64,000 nt of DNA from positions 38,170 through 102,169 of the forward strand of contig CALVBB010000006.1 of assembly GCA_944325705.1 (NCBI GenBank). Reading direction: 5' to 3'. Made by a program: the position numbers and the translations under genes. Below, piece by piece: positions 17,102-25,528 of this stretch; position 1 is the first letter of the stretch, and each line of letters opens with the position of its first letter. Source of the stretch: Candidatus Gastranaerophilales bacterium. GTDB taxonomy: Bacteria > Cyanobacteriota > Vampirovibrionia > Gastranaerophilales > Gastranaerophilaceae. Below the pieces are notes generated by a model that saw nothing but the letters and a program-made list of their open reading frames with translations, did not search any database and had not been told where the DNA came from.

Positions 17102-17374
17102 CTATTTAACGAGTTCTTTGAATTTTTTACCTGCTGAGAATGCAGGAACTGTTTTTGCAGAAATTTTTAATTCAGCACCTGTCTGAGGGTTGCGGCCTGT
17201 TCTAGCAGCTCTTTTTCTAGCTTCAAATGTTCCGAAACCAACCAGAGTAACTTTTTTACCTTTAGATACTGTTTTTTCAATTGTTTCTAAAATAGCTGCA
17301 ACTACGTCAGCAGTAGCTTTTTGAGAAACTTTAGCTTTTTTTGATACTTCTTTTACCAATTCTTCTTTGTTCAT
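17102..17374 (-). CDS. hup: HU-family nucleoid protein
   Basis: This 90-aa DNA-bending protein has the HU signature: MNKEELVKEVSKKAKVSQK, GFGTFEARKRAARTGRNPQT and the C-terminal VPAFSAGKKFKELV. The start is the ATG at 17374 after AAGGAGGTTCGTA; the upstream extension is not conserved. Full family length, no anomaly. Confidence 0.95.
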   Translation of the reverse strand: MNKEELVKEVSKKAKVSQKATADVVAAILETIEKTVSKGKKVTLVGFGTFEARKRAARTGRNPQTGAELKISAKTVPAFSAGKKFKELVK

Positions 17375-17570
17375 TACGAACCTCCTTCTTCCTTTTGCAA
17401 ACGGTACAGAAACCATTTCCGATTGCGTTCATGTATTCGACAAAATTTATTATATCACGTTATTTGTTTTTGGCAATAGTGTTTCGGGGAATTTTTTTAT
17501 AAATTTTGGTGAATATACAAGGATTTCGGGCAAAAAATAAGATATAACTGAATAAATTTGCATTTATTAC

Positions 17571-18449
17571 TTATACGGAAGTGTTATTAGCTTTTGCAAA
17601 TTTTACATTTTTGTAGAAATACTGCAGTATTTGATAGGCATTGTAACCCTTTTTGGCAAGATTATTGGCGCCATGCTGCGACATGCCTATTCCATGGCCG
17701 TTCTTTTTGACATTGTCATCAAAGGATTTCACTGAACGGATGTACGGAAGGTCAGTTCCGCCCCACGCCTGCCCGTTGCTGACTGTCTGCCCGCCTGCCG
17801 AGGCTGAATAAAATGCAGAAATTACTTTATAATTATATGTTAAAACAAGTCCGCTTGTTTCATCAACTGCGGTATTGGTTTTGTAGGTTTCTGCTGACGC
17901 CCCGCCGTAGGCCTGATCCTCCGGAGTATCTTTTAAATCATACCCGAGGCTTCCCCGTTTGCCGAGATTTGCATAAGCGTAGCTGCGTGCAGCAATTGCC
18001 TGAGCCTTCAAGGCTTCCAGCTCCCAACCGGACGGCATTTCTGACGGAACAACCCCTTTGAGGTAATCTTCCATATCTACTTCATTGATTACGGTAAGTT
18101 TTTTGTTTTTGTTTTGGATTATCAAATATCCGCGGTACCACTTGTTTTTGGCGCTGATGAAACCTCCTGCCGCTGGTTTGAGAACAATATTATCCGAGTA
18201 AATCTGGTAGAATTTGCCGTTAAGTTTTATTGCCATTGTGTTTTTGTAAGGGACAATTTCGTAGCCCTTCATTCCGTCAATTTTGCAGATAGTTTTGTTG
18301 GAATTTGCGTCAATAAGCGAGGTATCGTTTGATGAACCTACTCCGATACGCTCAACTCCGGTCTGCAGCCCTATTTTTACTGCATAACAGGGATTTGATA
18401 CCGTAAAACCCAATAGCAATAATATATAAAACAGTATAATCTTTCTCAT
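17571..18449 (-). CDS. SpoIID/LytB-domain exported protein
   Basis: This 292-aa protein has a signal peptide (MRKIILFYILLLLGFTVSNP). The SpoIID/LytB domain follows: YLKGVVPSEMPSGWELEALK, QAIAARSYAYANLG, then YSASAGGQTVSNGQAWGG and HGIGMSQHGANNLAKKGY near the C-terminus. SpoIID proteins are peptidoglycan lytic transglycosylases acting on denuded glycan strands. Outside endospore formers, homologues act in the envelope. TATAAT lies 9 nt before the ATG and no ribosome site is visible. Confidence 0.9.
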   Translation of the reverse strand: MRKIILFYILLLLGFTVSNPCYAVKIGLQTGVERIGVGSSNDTSLIDANSNKTICKIDGMKGYEIVPYKNTMAIKLNGKFYQIYSDNIVLKPAAGGFISAKNKWYRGYLIIQNKNKKLTVINEVDMEDYLKGVVPSEMPSGWELEALKAQAIAARSYAYANLGKRGSLGYDLKDTPEDQAYGGASAETYKTNTAVDETSGLVLTYNYKVISAFYSASAGGQTVSNGQAWGGTDLPYIRSVKSFDDNVKKNGHGIGMSQHGANNLAKKGYNAYQILQYFYKNVKFAKANNTSV

Positions 18450-18486
18450 TATATTGTGATTATAACATATTTTCTAAAATTTTTAA

Positions 18487-19137
18487 TTAGGCTTTTTGAT
18501 TGATTTTTGGAGATTTATATCCGAAAAGAGAGGTTACTTTTTCTGAATATTTTTCGCCTAACTTTTGACCAAAGGAGTAAGAGGCTATAGAGCCGCACAC
18601 AAATGCTATTCCTTTAATTACAGCAGATGCGTTCGAGGCATTACCGGCTTTTAAAAGATATTTTGCAACGGATTTGAGCGGTTTTGTATTTTCCATTTTC
18701 TGTGCAACTTTTGTAATATTTTCAGGGTTAATGAGTTTGCCCATCTCAGCTTTCATCAGACCTTCACCCGCAAACATACCTGCCAGAGCGCCTGTTTCAG
18801 TAACAATTGCATTGGGTTTGTCATCAGAAAGTCCTACTTTGACAACGCTTGAGGCACAGATGAGCGGGTTTACGTTTTTTGTAGCCCATTTAACAGCTTT
18901 GCCTGTGTAGTCAAGAATTTTGCTTTTTTCTGCGCATTTATTATAAAAATTTATTGCATCAGCGGTTCTTTTTCCCACTGTGCCATCATATTTTGAAACA
19001 GCTTCCGCTATCTTTGCACCCTGTGCAAAAGCAACGGTGCCTCTTGCTTTTTCACCGTTTTCAACTTTTTGTATATTCCTCCAGCAAAAAATTCCGCTTG
19101 GAACACATACTTCTAGTAATGGTGCTGATATACCCAT
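18487..19137 (-). CDS. Hypothetical protein, Gly/Ala-rich hydrophobic segments
   Basis: The 216-aa sequence has Ala/Gly-rich hydrophobic stretches (ETGALAGMFAGEGLMKAEMG and AVIKGIAFVCGSIASYSFGQ), a Lys-rich background and a C-terminal FGYKSPKINQKA. It may be membrane-associated. An AAAGG site precedes the ATG at 6 nt. No family is recognised; it resembles the lineage-specific proteins around 35-44 kb in texture only. Confidence 0.6.
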   Translation of the reverse strand: MGISAPLLEVCVPSGIFCWRNIQKVENGEKARGTVAFAQGAKIAEAVSKYDGTVGKRTADAINFYNKCAEKSKILDYTGKAVKWATKNVNPLICASSVVKVGLSDDKPNAIVTETGALAGMFAGEGLMKAEMGKLINPENITKVAQKMENTKPLKSVAKYLLKAGNASNASAVIKGIAFVCGSIASYSFGQKLGEKYSEKVTSLFGYKSPKINQKA

Positions 19138-19313
19138 AACATGCCTTTTCTAACACTACCTTACATGTATATAAAGTATTTTGTTTAATCAAAATTGCGT
19201 AAGAAGAATTTTTTATTTACATTTTTTACACAAAAATATTTTTCCTAATTGATATGTTTAAATAAATAATTTCAGAAATAGACATACAGCCTTCTCCATG
19301 TTAATATAAACTT

Positions 19314-20603
19314 ATGATAGACAGATATGCACGCGAAGAAATGAAAAAAATCTGGGAATTAAATTCCAAATTCGATTACTACTTAAAGGTAGAAATTGCT
19401 GTTTGCGAGGCTTACGCAAAAACAGGAAAATTCCCGAAAAAAGATATTGAAGAATTAAAGAAAAAAGCTTCTTTCAGCGTTGAAAGGATTGACGAAATCG
19501 AGGCGGAAGTCCGGCATGATGTAATTGCGTTTTTGACCTGCGTAAACGAAAGCCTCGGGGATTTAGCAAAATATATGCACGTAGGGATGACAAGTTCTGA
19601 CGTGATTGATACTGCTTTTGCGCTCCAAATTCAGGACAGCGGCAAAATCATACTTAAAGACTTGGAAGATACAGTAAAATCTTTAAAAGAGCTTGCAAAT
19701 AAACACAGAAATACCGTTTGTATAGGACGTTCTCATGGCGTGCATGCCGAAGTTATGACATTCGGCGTAAAGATTTGTTCGTGGGTGGATATTCTTGAAC
19801 GACAGCAGGAAAACTTCAGACACGCCTTGGAACAGATACGTGTAGGACAAATTTCAGGGCCTGTCGGAACTTACAGCAATATTTCTCCAAAAATTGAGGA
19901 GATTACCTGCAAAAATCTTGGGCTTAAGCCTGCAAGGATTTCCACACAGATTATTGCAAGGGATTACCACGCATACTTTATGCAGTCGCTTGCGCTTATT
20001 GCAAGTGTGATTGAGCAGTTTGCTACGGAAATTCGTCATCTGCAGAGGACAGAAGTTCTTGAGGTTGAGGAGGGGTTCGGTAAAAACCAGAAGGGCTCTT
20101 CCGCTATGCCTCACAAGAAAAATCCGGTTTTGAGCGAAAATTTGTGCGGGCTTGCAAGAGTTGTCAGAGCAAACTCGCTTGTTGCGCTTGAAAATATTCC
20201 GCTCTGGCATGAAAGAGACATTTCGCACAGTTCGGCGGAAAGAATAATTTTTCCGGATAGTCTTACACTGATTGATTTTATGCTCAATCGTTTCAGGGGC
20301 GTTGTAGAAAACCTCGTCGTGCATGAAAAAAATATGCTTAAAAATACCGAAAAATTCGGCGGGATAGTTTTTTCGCAAAAGGTTCTGCTTGAACTTGTTG
20401 AAAAGGGTTTAACAAGGGAGGAAGCCTACAGAATTGTGCAGCGAAACGCTCTTGACGCATTTGAAAACGACGGCGACTTCAAAGCGAATCTTTTGAAAGA
20501 TGCTGATGTCACCGCACGTTTAACAAATGATGAACTAGAAAAGATTTTTGATAAAAACGCTTTTCTGGAAAACATAAATACTATTTACAAAAGAATACTG
20601 TAA
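19314..20603 (+). CDS. purB: Adenylosuccinate lyase
   Basis: PurB catalyses two fumarate-releasing steps of purine synthesis. The 429-aa protein has the fumarase/aspartase superfamily signature GSSAMPHKKNPVLSENLCG, the catalytic-His region MTSSDVIDTAFALQ and SHGVHAEVMTFG. TAATAT (19302-19307) lies 6 nt before the ATG with TAGACA 17 bp further up, and there is no Shine-Dalgarno. The gene therefore appears leaderless. Confidence 0.96.
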   Translation: MIDRYAREEMKKIWELNSKFDYYLKVEIAVCEAYAKTGKFPKKDIEELKKKASFSVERIDEIEAEVRHDVIAFLTCVNESLGDLAKYMHVGMTSSDVIDTAFALQIQDSGKIILKDLEDTVKSLKELANKHRNTVCIGRSHGVHAEVMTFGVKICSWVDILERQQENFRHALEQIRVGQISGPVGTYSNISPKIEEITCKNLGLKPARISTQIIARDYHAYFMQSLALIASVIEQFATEIRHLQRTEVLEVEEGFGKNQKGSSAMPHKKNPVLSENLCGLARVVRANSLVALENIPLWHERDISHSSAERIIFPDSLTLIDFMLNRFRGVVENLVVHEKNMLKNTEKFGGIVFSQKVLLELVEKGLTREEAYRIVQRNALDAFENDGDFKANLLKDADVTARLTNDELEKIFDKNAFLENINTIYKRIL

Positions 20604-20656
20604 TTGAAATCCGGTAATAGTGGAACGTCTGTTTATTCCAAGCGGCAGGGTTCAGG

Positions 20657-21472
20657 TTATTTTTTCTCAATATAAATAAACGATTTTAGTTTTCTGCCTG
20701 CCCCGTCGCCTTTTTGTGAAATCACGGATATTTCGTCTTTGTAATCAAACGAGGTGGAACTTCCTCCGTCAAGCCCCATTGCACGCTCAAATCCAAGTTT
20801 TTTGCAAAGCCCCTGCACCTCATATAAATCCATCGGGTTGTCGTCGGTAATGATAAGGATATGCAGTTCGCCGTCTTTCAGCCCCAGAACGGTTCTGGAT
20901 GTTTTGTGCAGAACTGATGAGGATTCTCTCACAACTTTATCTCCGTCTTTAACCACAAACAGTTCTTCCTCAAGCCTTAACTCCGGAAGGATTAGAGGGC
21001 CGCCCTGCACTGCCTCTTTTACATAACATTCAAAGTCCTCTTTTGTTTTGTGCGGAACTATTGCGTATTTAAGTTTCCCGTAGCAGTCAACTACTCTAAA
21101 CTCTGTACGGTTAAGGATTTTATTGAGATTTTTGTTTAAAAACGGGTTCGCCAGAAGATTTTCATTAAGTATGGGATCTTCGGTTGTCTGTCCGTCCATT
21201 ACTACGTATGAAATGGTTTTTCCGTTCACGGGATCAAAAAATCCTGCGTTAACTGTCAACAGTGCCTGTGATGACTTGTGAAATTCTTTATTTGTCACAA
21301 GTTCATCTGACGAGTAGACTTTTATCCTCTTTTTTATTTTTTCACCTTTTAATACAATATGATAAATCCCGTTTTCGTAATTTATATCAACGCCGCTGTC
21401 TTTTTTCCCTTTTGCATAACCGGTACCAGCACAAAGGCAGAGGCAGACAAATAACCAGAATAATTTTTTCAT
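20657..21472 (-). CDS. Exported phosphodiester glycosidase-like (NAGPA-domain) protein
   Basis: This 271-aa protein has a signal peptide (MKKLFWLFVCLCLCAGTGYA). It then has the NAGPA-type pattern: LLTVNAGFFDPVNGKTISYV, SRTVLGLKDGELHILIITDD and GFERAMGLDGGSSTSF. Family members hydrolyse or bind phosphodiester-linked sugars in the envelope. The ATG at 21472 overlaps the stop of the LptF/G gene by one base (TAATG), so it is the third gene of the lptB operon. That context suggests work on envelope glycans. Confidence 0.82.
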   Translation of the reverse strand: MKKLFWLFVCLCLCAGTGYAKGKKDSGVDINYENGIYHIVLKGEKIKKRIKVYSSDELVTNKEFHKSSQALLTVNAGFFDPVNGKTISYVVMDGQTTEDPILNENLLANPFLNKNLNKILNRTEFRVVDCYGKLKYAIVPHKTKEDFECYVKEAVQGGPLILPELRLEEELFVVKDGDKVVRESSSVLHKTSRTVLGLKDGELHILIITDDNPMDLYEVQGLCKKLGFERAMGLDGGSSTSFDYKDEISVISQKGDGAGRKLKSFIYIEKK

Positions 21473-22584
21473 TATAAATCCTTTGACTTGTAGAACCCTA
21501 TAATTGCACACAAAAATGCCACAGGCGGGAATATTGCTGTCACAAGCGGAGGAAGCACTCCCTTTTCTGCCAGTAAATCAAAGAACGGCAGAGTTATATA
21601 ATATACAAAAATACACCCTATTGCAATTGTGAACCCTACCAGTCTTTGTTCTCTCGGCTTGCTGAACCCTAAGAGTGTTCCCATAATCGCCAGCAGAACG
21701 CAAACAAACGGATGGAAAAATCTCTGCAGGTACTTGTTCAGCATGTATCTGTATTCTTCATCCAGTTTTTCTTTCTTTAAAAGTTTTATGTAATTTTTCA
21801 GATCGTGATTTGTAATTTCACGTTCCTTCTTTGTTGAATATGTCATAAGCGTGTAAGCATTTTTTGCATCTTCGCCTTTTAGAATATCCATTTCTTTAAT
21901 ATGTTCTATATCAGTGAAAATTCCGTCATTTGATATTTTGTACTGCGTAATATCCTCAAGCTTCCATCTGTCGCCGAGGTAAGTACCTTTCTGCGCTGAA
22001 TAAATATTGGAAAGCTGGTGTACATCCGTATAATATTTATTAGAAAAGTCAAGAATTATAAGATTGTGCATAACGTTGTCGCGGTAGCCTGAAATTATTA
22101 CGGCAAGAAGCGGGACATCATTTTTATCTTTCTGGGTATAAATATACTGCGTTGTCGGATGAGAATCTCTTATTGCATTTAATTTTTGAATCGACATTGG
22201 TATAAGCTTGTCGCCTGTGAAGAAGCAAAGCCAGGTGACAATTAAACTTAACACAAAAACCGGCGCCAGAATTCTTCTGAAAGAAAGGCCGACAGCACGA
22301 AAAATTGTCAATTCAGAATCCTTGCTCAGTTTATCAAAAGTAAATAAAGTTCCGAGAAGCAACCCGACAGGAAAAGCTTTCCCGAGAATTTTCGGCAGCT
22401 CATAAAACAGTACAAGGACAGCCGTTTTTGCGGTATATTCTCCCTCAAGTGTTCGTTTAATTGTATTCAGGAGCATCTCCGGCGCAATCCATACAACCGT
22501 AAACAGGAGAATTGCCACAAAAGAGGTTATCAAAACCTGACTGAAAATATATCTGTCATATATTGAAACCCGTGGAAATCTCAT
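21472..22584 (-). CDS. lptG: LptF/LptG-family LPS export permease
   Basis: This 370-aa permease has the LptF/LptG layout: transmembrane segments near residues 12-32, 60-80 and 105-125, a large periplasmic jellyroll-type domain (~130-270) and three C-terminal helices. The start RVSIYDRYIFSQVLITSF and ELTIFRAVGLSFRRILAPV are typical. It works with LptB to move LPS to the outer membrane. Only one permease is present here; cyanobacterial-type systems often use a single LptF/G gene. It overlaps lptB by one base. Confidence 0.88.
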   Translation of the reverse strand: MRFPRVSIYDRYIFSQVLITSFVAILLFTVVWIAPEMLLNTIKRTLEGEYTAKTAVLVLFYELPKILGKAFPVGLLLGTLFTFDKLSKDSELTIFRAVGLSFRRILAPVFVLSLIVTWLCFFTGDKLIPMSIQKLNAIRDSHPTTQYIYTQKDKNDVPLLAVIISGYRDNVMHNLIILDFSNKYYTDVHQLSNIYSAQKGTYLGDRWKLEDITQYKISNDGIFTDIEHIKEMDILKGEDAKNAYTLMTYSTKKEREITNHDLKNYIKLLKKEKLDEEYRYMLNKYLQRFFHPFVCVLLAIMGTLLGFSKPREQRLVGFTIAIGCIFVYYITLPFFDLLAEKGVLPPLVTAIFPPVAFLCAIIGFYKSKDL

Positions 22585-23309
22585 TACAGCGCAAAATCCT
22601 TTCCTAAGTAAAATTCTTTTGCAACCGGATCCACGGCAACTTCTTTACTGTTGCCCTGAATTTTGATTTTCCCGTCAAAAATTACATAAGCTCGGTCTGT
22701 AATTGACAGTGTCGCTTTCGGGTTGTGGTCTGTGATAAGAACTCCGAGGCCTTTTTCTTCCGAAATTTTTCTGATATTGTCCTTAATATCACCTATCGCA
22801 ATCGGGTCAATGCCCGCGAAAGGTTCGTCCAGAAGCATAAAATCAGGGCTTGCTGCAAGCGCTCTTGCAATTTCAACCCTTCGTCTTTCTCCGCCTGAGA
22901 GTGCTACTGCTGGATAAGAACGGAGTCTAAGCACTCCGAATTCTGTCAAAAGTTCTTCAAGCTTCCGTTTTTTCTCGTTAACGGTAAGTTTGTCGTTCAT
23001 TTCAAGAACAAGTTTAATATTATCTTCCACGCTTAGTTTTCTGAAAATTGAGGCTTCCTGCGGAAGGTAGCCTATGCCGCGTTTTGCCCTTTCATTCATC
23101 GGCATAGCTGAAATATCCTCATTATCAAGATAAATATGCCCCTTGTTTGGCTTAACAAGTCCTACAACCATATAGAAAGTTGTGGTTTTGCCGGCTCCGT
23201 TCGGCCCTAAAAGACAGACGACTTCCCCTTTATTTACATAAAAAGAAACATCATTTACAACGCTTCTATCGCCGTAGATTTTAATAAGATTTTTAGCCTC
23301 AATTCTCAT
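22584..23309 (-). CDS. lptB: LPS export ABC transporter ATPase
   Basis: This 241-aa ATPase has Walker A GPNGAGKTTTFYMVVGL, Q-loop YLPQEASIFRKLSVEDN (the LptB-typical version), signature ALSGGERRRVEIARAL, Walker B FMLLDEPFAGIDP and switch His in ITDHN. The start is the ATG at 23309 after AAGGGGAAGCA; the upstream extension is rejected. It heads the overlapping lptB - lptG - glycosidase operon. Confidence 0.95.
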   Translation of the reverse strand: MRIEAKNLIKIYGDRSVVNDVSFYVNKGEVVCLLGPNGAGKTTTFYMVVGLVKPNKGHIYLDNEDISAMPMNERAKRGIGYLPQEASIFRKLSVEDNIKLVLEMNDKLTVNEKKRKLEELLTEFGVLRLRSYPAVALSGGERRRVEIARALAASPDFMLLDEPFAGIDPIAIGDIKDNIRKISEEKGLGVLITDHNPKATLSITDRAYVIFDGKIKIQGNSKEVAVDPVAKEFYLGKDFAL

Positions 23310-23473
23310 TGCTTCCCCTTTATTCTTAATGAATATCTTATAGAGAAAATAAATATATTGCAAGTAACAGGTATTGCTGCGAATGTTTTTCCGGCGTATG
23401 TTATATTATTAAGATATGTAAAAGATATATTAAAGATATGTTATATATAGAACTTGTTGTGGCATACATGTAG

Positions 23474-23552
23474 TATAACCATTTTCTTTATTTTCTCCTA
23501 CACACTAACCTTTTACAAATTGAGATAAGCCGTTCGCAAGACGGCTATTTTT
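23474..23552 (+). ncRNA. Candidate small RNA, Yfr1-like, with terminator
   Basis: A TATAAC box (23474-23479) is followed by an unstructured pyrimidine-rich stretch with CTCCTACACACT (about 23505-23516). A terminator comes next: AGCCGT (23528-23533), loop, ACGGCT (23541-23546), then ATTTTT. The implied RNA is about 65 nt. Cyanobacterial Yfr1 has a similar size and an unpaired ACUCCUCACACC core before its terminator. The -35 is poor and no 5' hairpin is visible, so this is tentative. Confidence 0.35.
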
Positions 23553-23557
23553 CTATG

Positions 23558-23586
23558 TTGAAATATTTCAAAAGATAGTTTATAAT
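23558..23586 (+). promoter_or_regulatory. Sigma70 promoter of poly(G) module 2
   Basis: TTGAAA (23558-23563) and TATAAT (23581-23586) are spaced by exactly 17 bp, as in module 1. The downstream text AATAAAAAAGACATCAGAAA matches module 3 closely. Confidence 0.75.
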
Positions 23587-23624
23587 AAAAAAGACATCAG
23601 AAAATATTCTAGAACAATTCAAAA

Positions 23625-23694
23625 TAAATAAAAAACTATTTTCGGACACGCTCCCGCGCAGCTTCTGTAATCGCCTGGAAAAGTTTTTTATTTA
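23625..23694 (+). repeat. Hairpin repeat, family 1 copy 3 (5'UTR of poly(G) module 2)
   Basis: TAAATAAAAAACT-A-TTTT (23625-23642) pairs with AAAAGTTTTTTATTTA (23679-23694), leaving one bulged A. The loop (23643-23678) carries CGGACACGCTCCCGC and ATCGCCT with an extra GCAGCTTCTG. The loop is the shared element and the stem is shorter than in copy 2. Confidence 0.75.
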
Positions 23695-23737
23695 ATATAA
23701 AAAAAGAGAAACGGAATAATAAAAAGGAGACTAAACA

Positions 23738-23785
23738 ATGGGAAACGCAGTAATATCAAGAAAAAACGGGGGGGGGGGCAAGTAG
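23738..23785 (+). CDS. Leader peptide with 11-nt G run (poly(G) module 2)
   Basis: AAAAAGGAGACTAAACA precedes an ATG, ten codons (MGNAVISRKN), 11 G (23768-23778) and the tail CAAGTAGTTTAAGCTCC. As sequenced it reads four Gly, Lys, stop, just as in module 1. In the 10/13-G frame it continues as GGGASSLSSI and stops after about 20 residues at TAA. A terminator follows at 23817, so this copy does not run into the next gene. Confidence 0.55.
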   Translation: MGNAVISRKNGGGGK

Positions 23786-23816
23786 TTTAAGCTCCATACA
23801 AAGGTTTTTAAAGTTT

Positions 23817-23850
23817 AAAAAGCAGTCAATATAATATTGGCTGCTTTTTT
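23817..23850 (+). terminator. Terminator closing poly(G) module 2
   Basis: AGCAGTCAAT (23821-23830) pairs with ATTGGCTGCT (23836-23845) through one G-T pair, flanked by AAAA and TTTTTT. It separates the leader from the prepilin gene at 23940, which has its own ribosome site. Confidence 0.85.
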
Positions 23851-23939
23851 GCGTGTATATAAATAATAAACAATAATTTATAGATTGAAAAAATATAAGT
23901 TATAAGATATAATAATATAAAGAAAGGAGTAAATCAATA

Positions 23940-24677
23940 ATGAAGAAAGCATTCACACTGGCGGAAGTTCTTATTACACTTGGAATCATCGGTGTTGTTG
24001 CCGCAATGACGCTGCCGTCGTTGACTACAAAGATTCAGGATAGAGAACTTGTCACAAGAGCCAAAAAAACAGTATCAAATATTCAAAATGCAGCTCTGCT
24101 TGCACAGAAAGATCTCGGGGTTGTCGGAGATAACAGTGTTCTTTTTGACCCGTCAAAAACTTCTATTGGAGTTGCGCAGAACTTTGTCAAATATTTTAAT
24201 GGTGCTAAGCTCTGTACCAGCAAAACACAAAAAGGCTGTGAAAAATATTATTATAAATTAAAATACGCATACCCGTATACTGATGGTGAGGGAACAAATG
24301 CCGGTGTGGATGCTAATACTCCTAAAATAATTCTCAGCGACGGTGCTATTCTTCAAATTAGTCAACAGCCAGCCTGTGACTTTTATCAAAATTCTTACGA
24401 AAAGGAACCGAACGGCGATTATAAACTTGATGCAGACGGGAACAAAATTCCTACAGTTCTGCACAGGACATACTGCGCTATAATAAGAATTGATGCAAAC
24501 GGGCTTAAGAACCCGAACCAGTTTGGTGCTGATGCCTATGGTTTATATGTAAAACCTGATGCTATAGTGCCGGAACCATGGAATCCTACCGGGTATGAAA
24601 GTTTAAAAAGTATTCTCACAGGCAGCGGAAAACTTAATTACCAGAATTATTCCATCGGCGAAAAATATAATTTTTAG
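23940..24677 (+). CDS. Prepilin-like protein
   Basis: This 245-aa protein starts MKKAFTLAEVLIT after AAAGGAGTAAATCAATA. It has the basic leader, cleavage before Phe, the mature Glu5 and a hydrophobic helix. It is the closest paralogue in the window to the protein at 8150, sharing the KYFNGAK-C ... GC--YYYKL pattern, a central EGxNAG/EGNLTA loop and the C-terminal ESLKSIL...KLNYQNYSIGEK block. The C-terminal half differs in length. It overlaps the convergent TPR gene by 4 nt. Confidence 0.86.
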   Translation: MKKAFTLAEVLITLGIIGVVAAMTLPSLTTKIQDRELVTRAKKTVSNIQNAALLAQKDLGVVGDNSVLFDPSKTSIGVAQNFVKYFNGAKLCTSKTQKGCEKYYYKLKYAYPYTDGEGTNAGVDANTPKIILSDGAILQISQQPACDFYQNSYEKEPNGDYKLDADGNKIPTVLHRTYCAIIRIDANGLKNPNQFGADAYGLYVKPDAIVPEPWNPTGYESLKSILTGSGKLNYQNYSIGEKYNF

Positions 24678-25408
24678 TTAATCATATTTAATGAAGTATT
24701 CTTTTGTGAAAGTGATTTTAGTTTTTCTAATCTTGCTTTCACAAAAGGTGCCTGATGGGAGTTAGGTTTTTTGATTAAGAATTTTCTGTAGTATCTCTGC
24801 GCATCAACTCTTCTGCCGAGTTTGTCAAAACAGGTTGCAATTCCTAAATATGCGCGGTAGTAGTCAGGATTGAGCTTTATAATTTTGTTCAGAAGTATTG
24901 AGGCGTCTTTGTAGTTGCCGAGTTTCATAAGCAGTGTGGATTTGTGTTCGTAAGCTTTTATGAATTTCGGTGAATTTTCAATAAGTTTCTGATAAATCAT
25001 AAGCGCCATATCGTATTCTTCGCAGAGTTCGTGGGAAATTCCAAGCTGCAGGATTGCGTCAGGGTTTTCAGGATTAATCTGGATTGCCTGAACAAAGTTT
25101 TTTATCGCGCCGCAGGGAATACCTTCCAGAAGATGGCAGACGCCAAGTTCATAAAAAGCTTCATAAAAATCAGGCTCAATCTCAGCGGCTTTTTCAAGAT
25201 ATTTTATTGCCTGTGCATACTTTTCAAGATGTTTGTAACAGATACCGAGCCCGAGATAAGAATTTGCATTGTTTCTTTCTATTAATATTGAATTCAAATA
25301 ATGTGAAATAGCTTCTTTATGCAGATTTTCCAGACGGAGTTTGTCTGCTTTTCTGCAAAATGAAGCCGCTGTTTTTTTGCTGCTTTTCTGTGTCGATTCC
25401 GGACTCAA
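24674..25408 (-). CDS. TPR-repeat protein
   Basis: The protein has at least five tetratricopeptide repeats (for example YLGLGICYKHLEKYAQAIKY, YELGVCHLLEGIPCGAIKNF, LQLGISHELCEEYDMALMIY, YLGIATCFDKLGRRVDAQRY). It has no signal peptide, so it is likely a cytoplasmic scaffold. The start is uncertain: a TTG at 25408 with AAGAGGTAGCA upstream is chosen, and the frame remains open to about 25465. Confidence 0.72.
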   Translation of the reverse strand: MSPESTQKSSKKTAASFCRKADKLRLENLHKEAISHYLNSILIERNNANSYLGLGICYKHLEKYAQAIKYLEKAAEIEPDFYEAFYELGVCHLLEGIPCGAIKNFVQAIQINPENPDAILQLGISHELCEEYDMALMIYQKLIENSPKFIKAYEHKSTLLMKLGNYKDASILLNKIIKLNPDYYRAYLGIATCFDKLGRRVDAQRYYRKFLIKKPNSHQAPFVKARLEKLKSLSQKNTSLNMIN

Positions 25409-25528
25409 TGCTACCTCTTTCTTATCAATAACAATGATACTTTTTTTTGTCCGGCAGTAGAACAATCCAAGGATTTATTACATTCTCAATCGTTGGATTT
25501 ATTATTTTTCTTGTGCTATAACTTTAAT

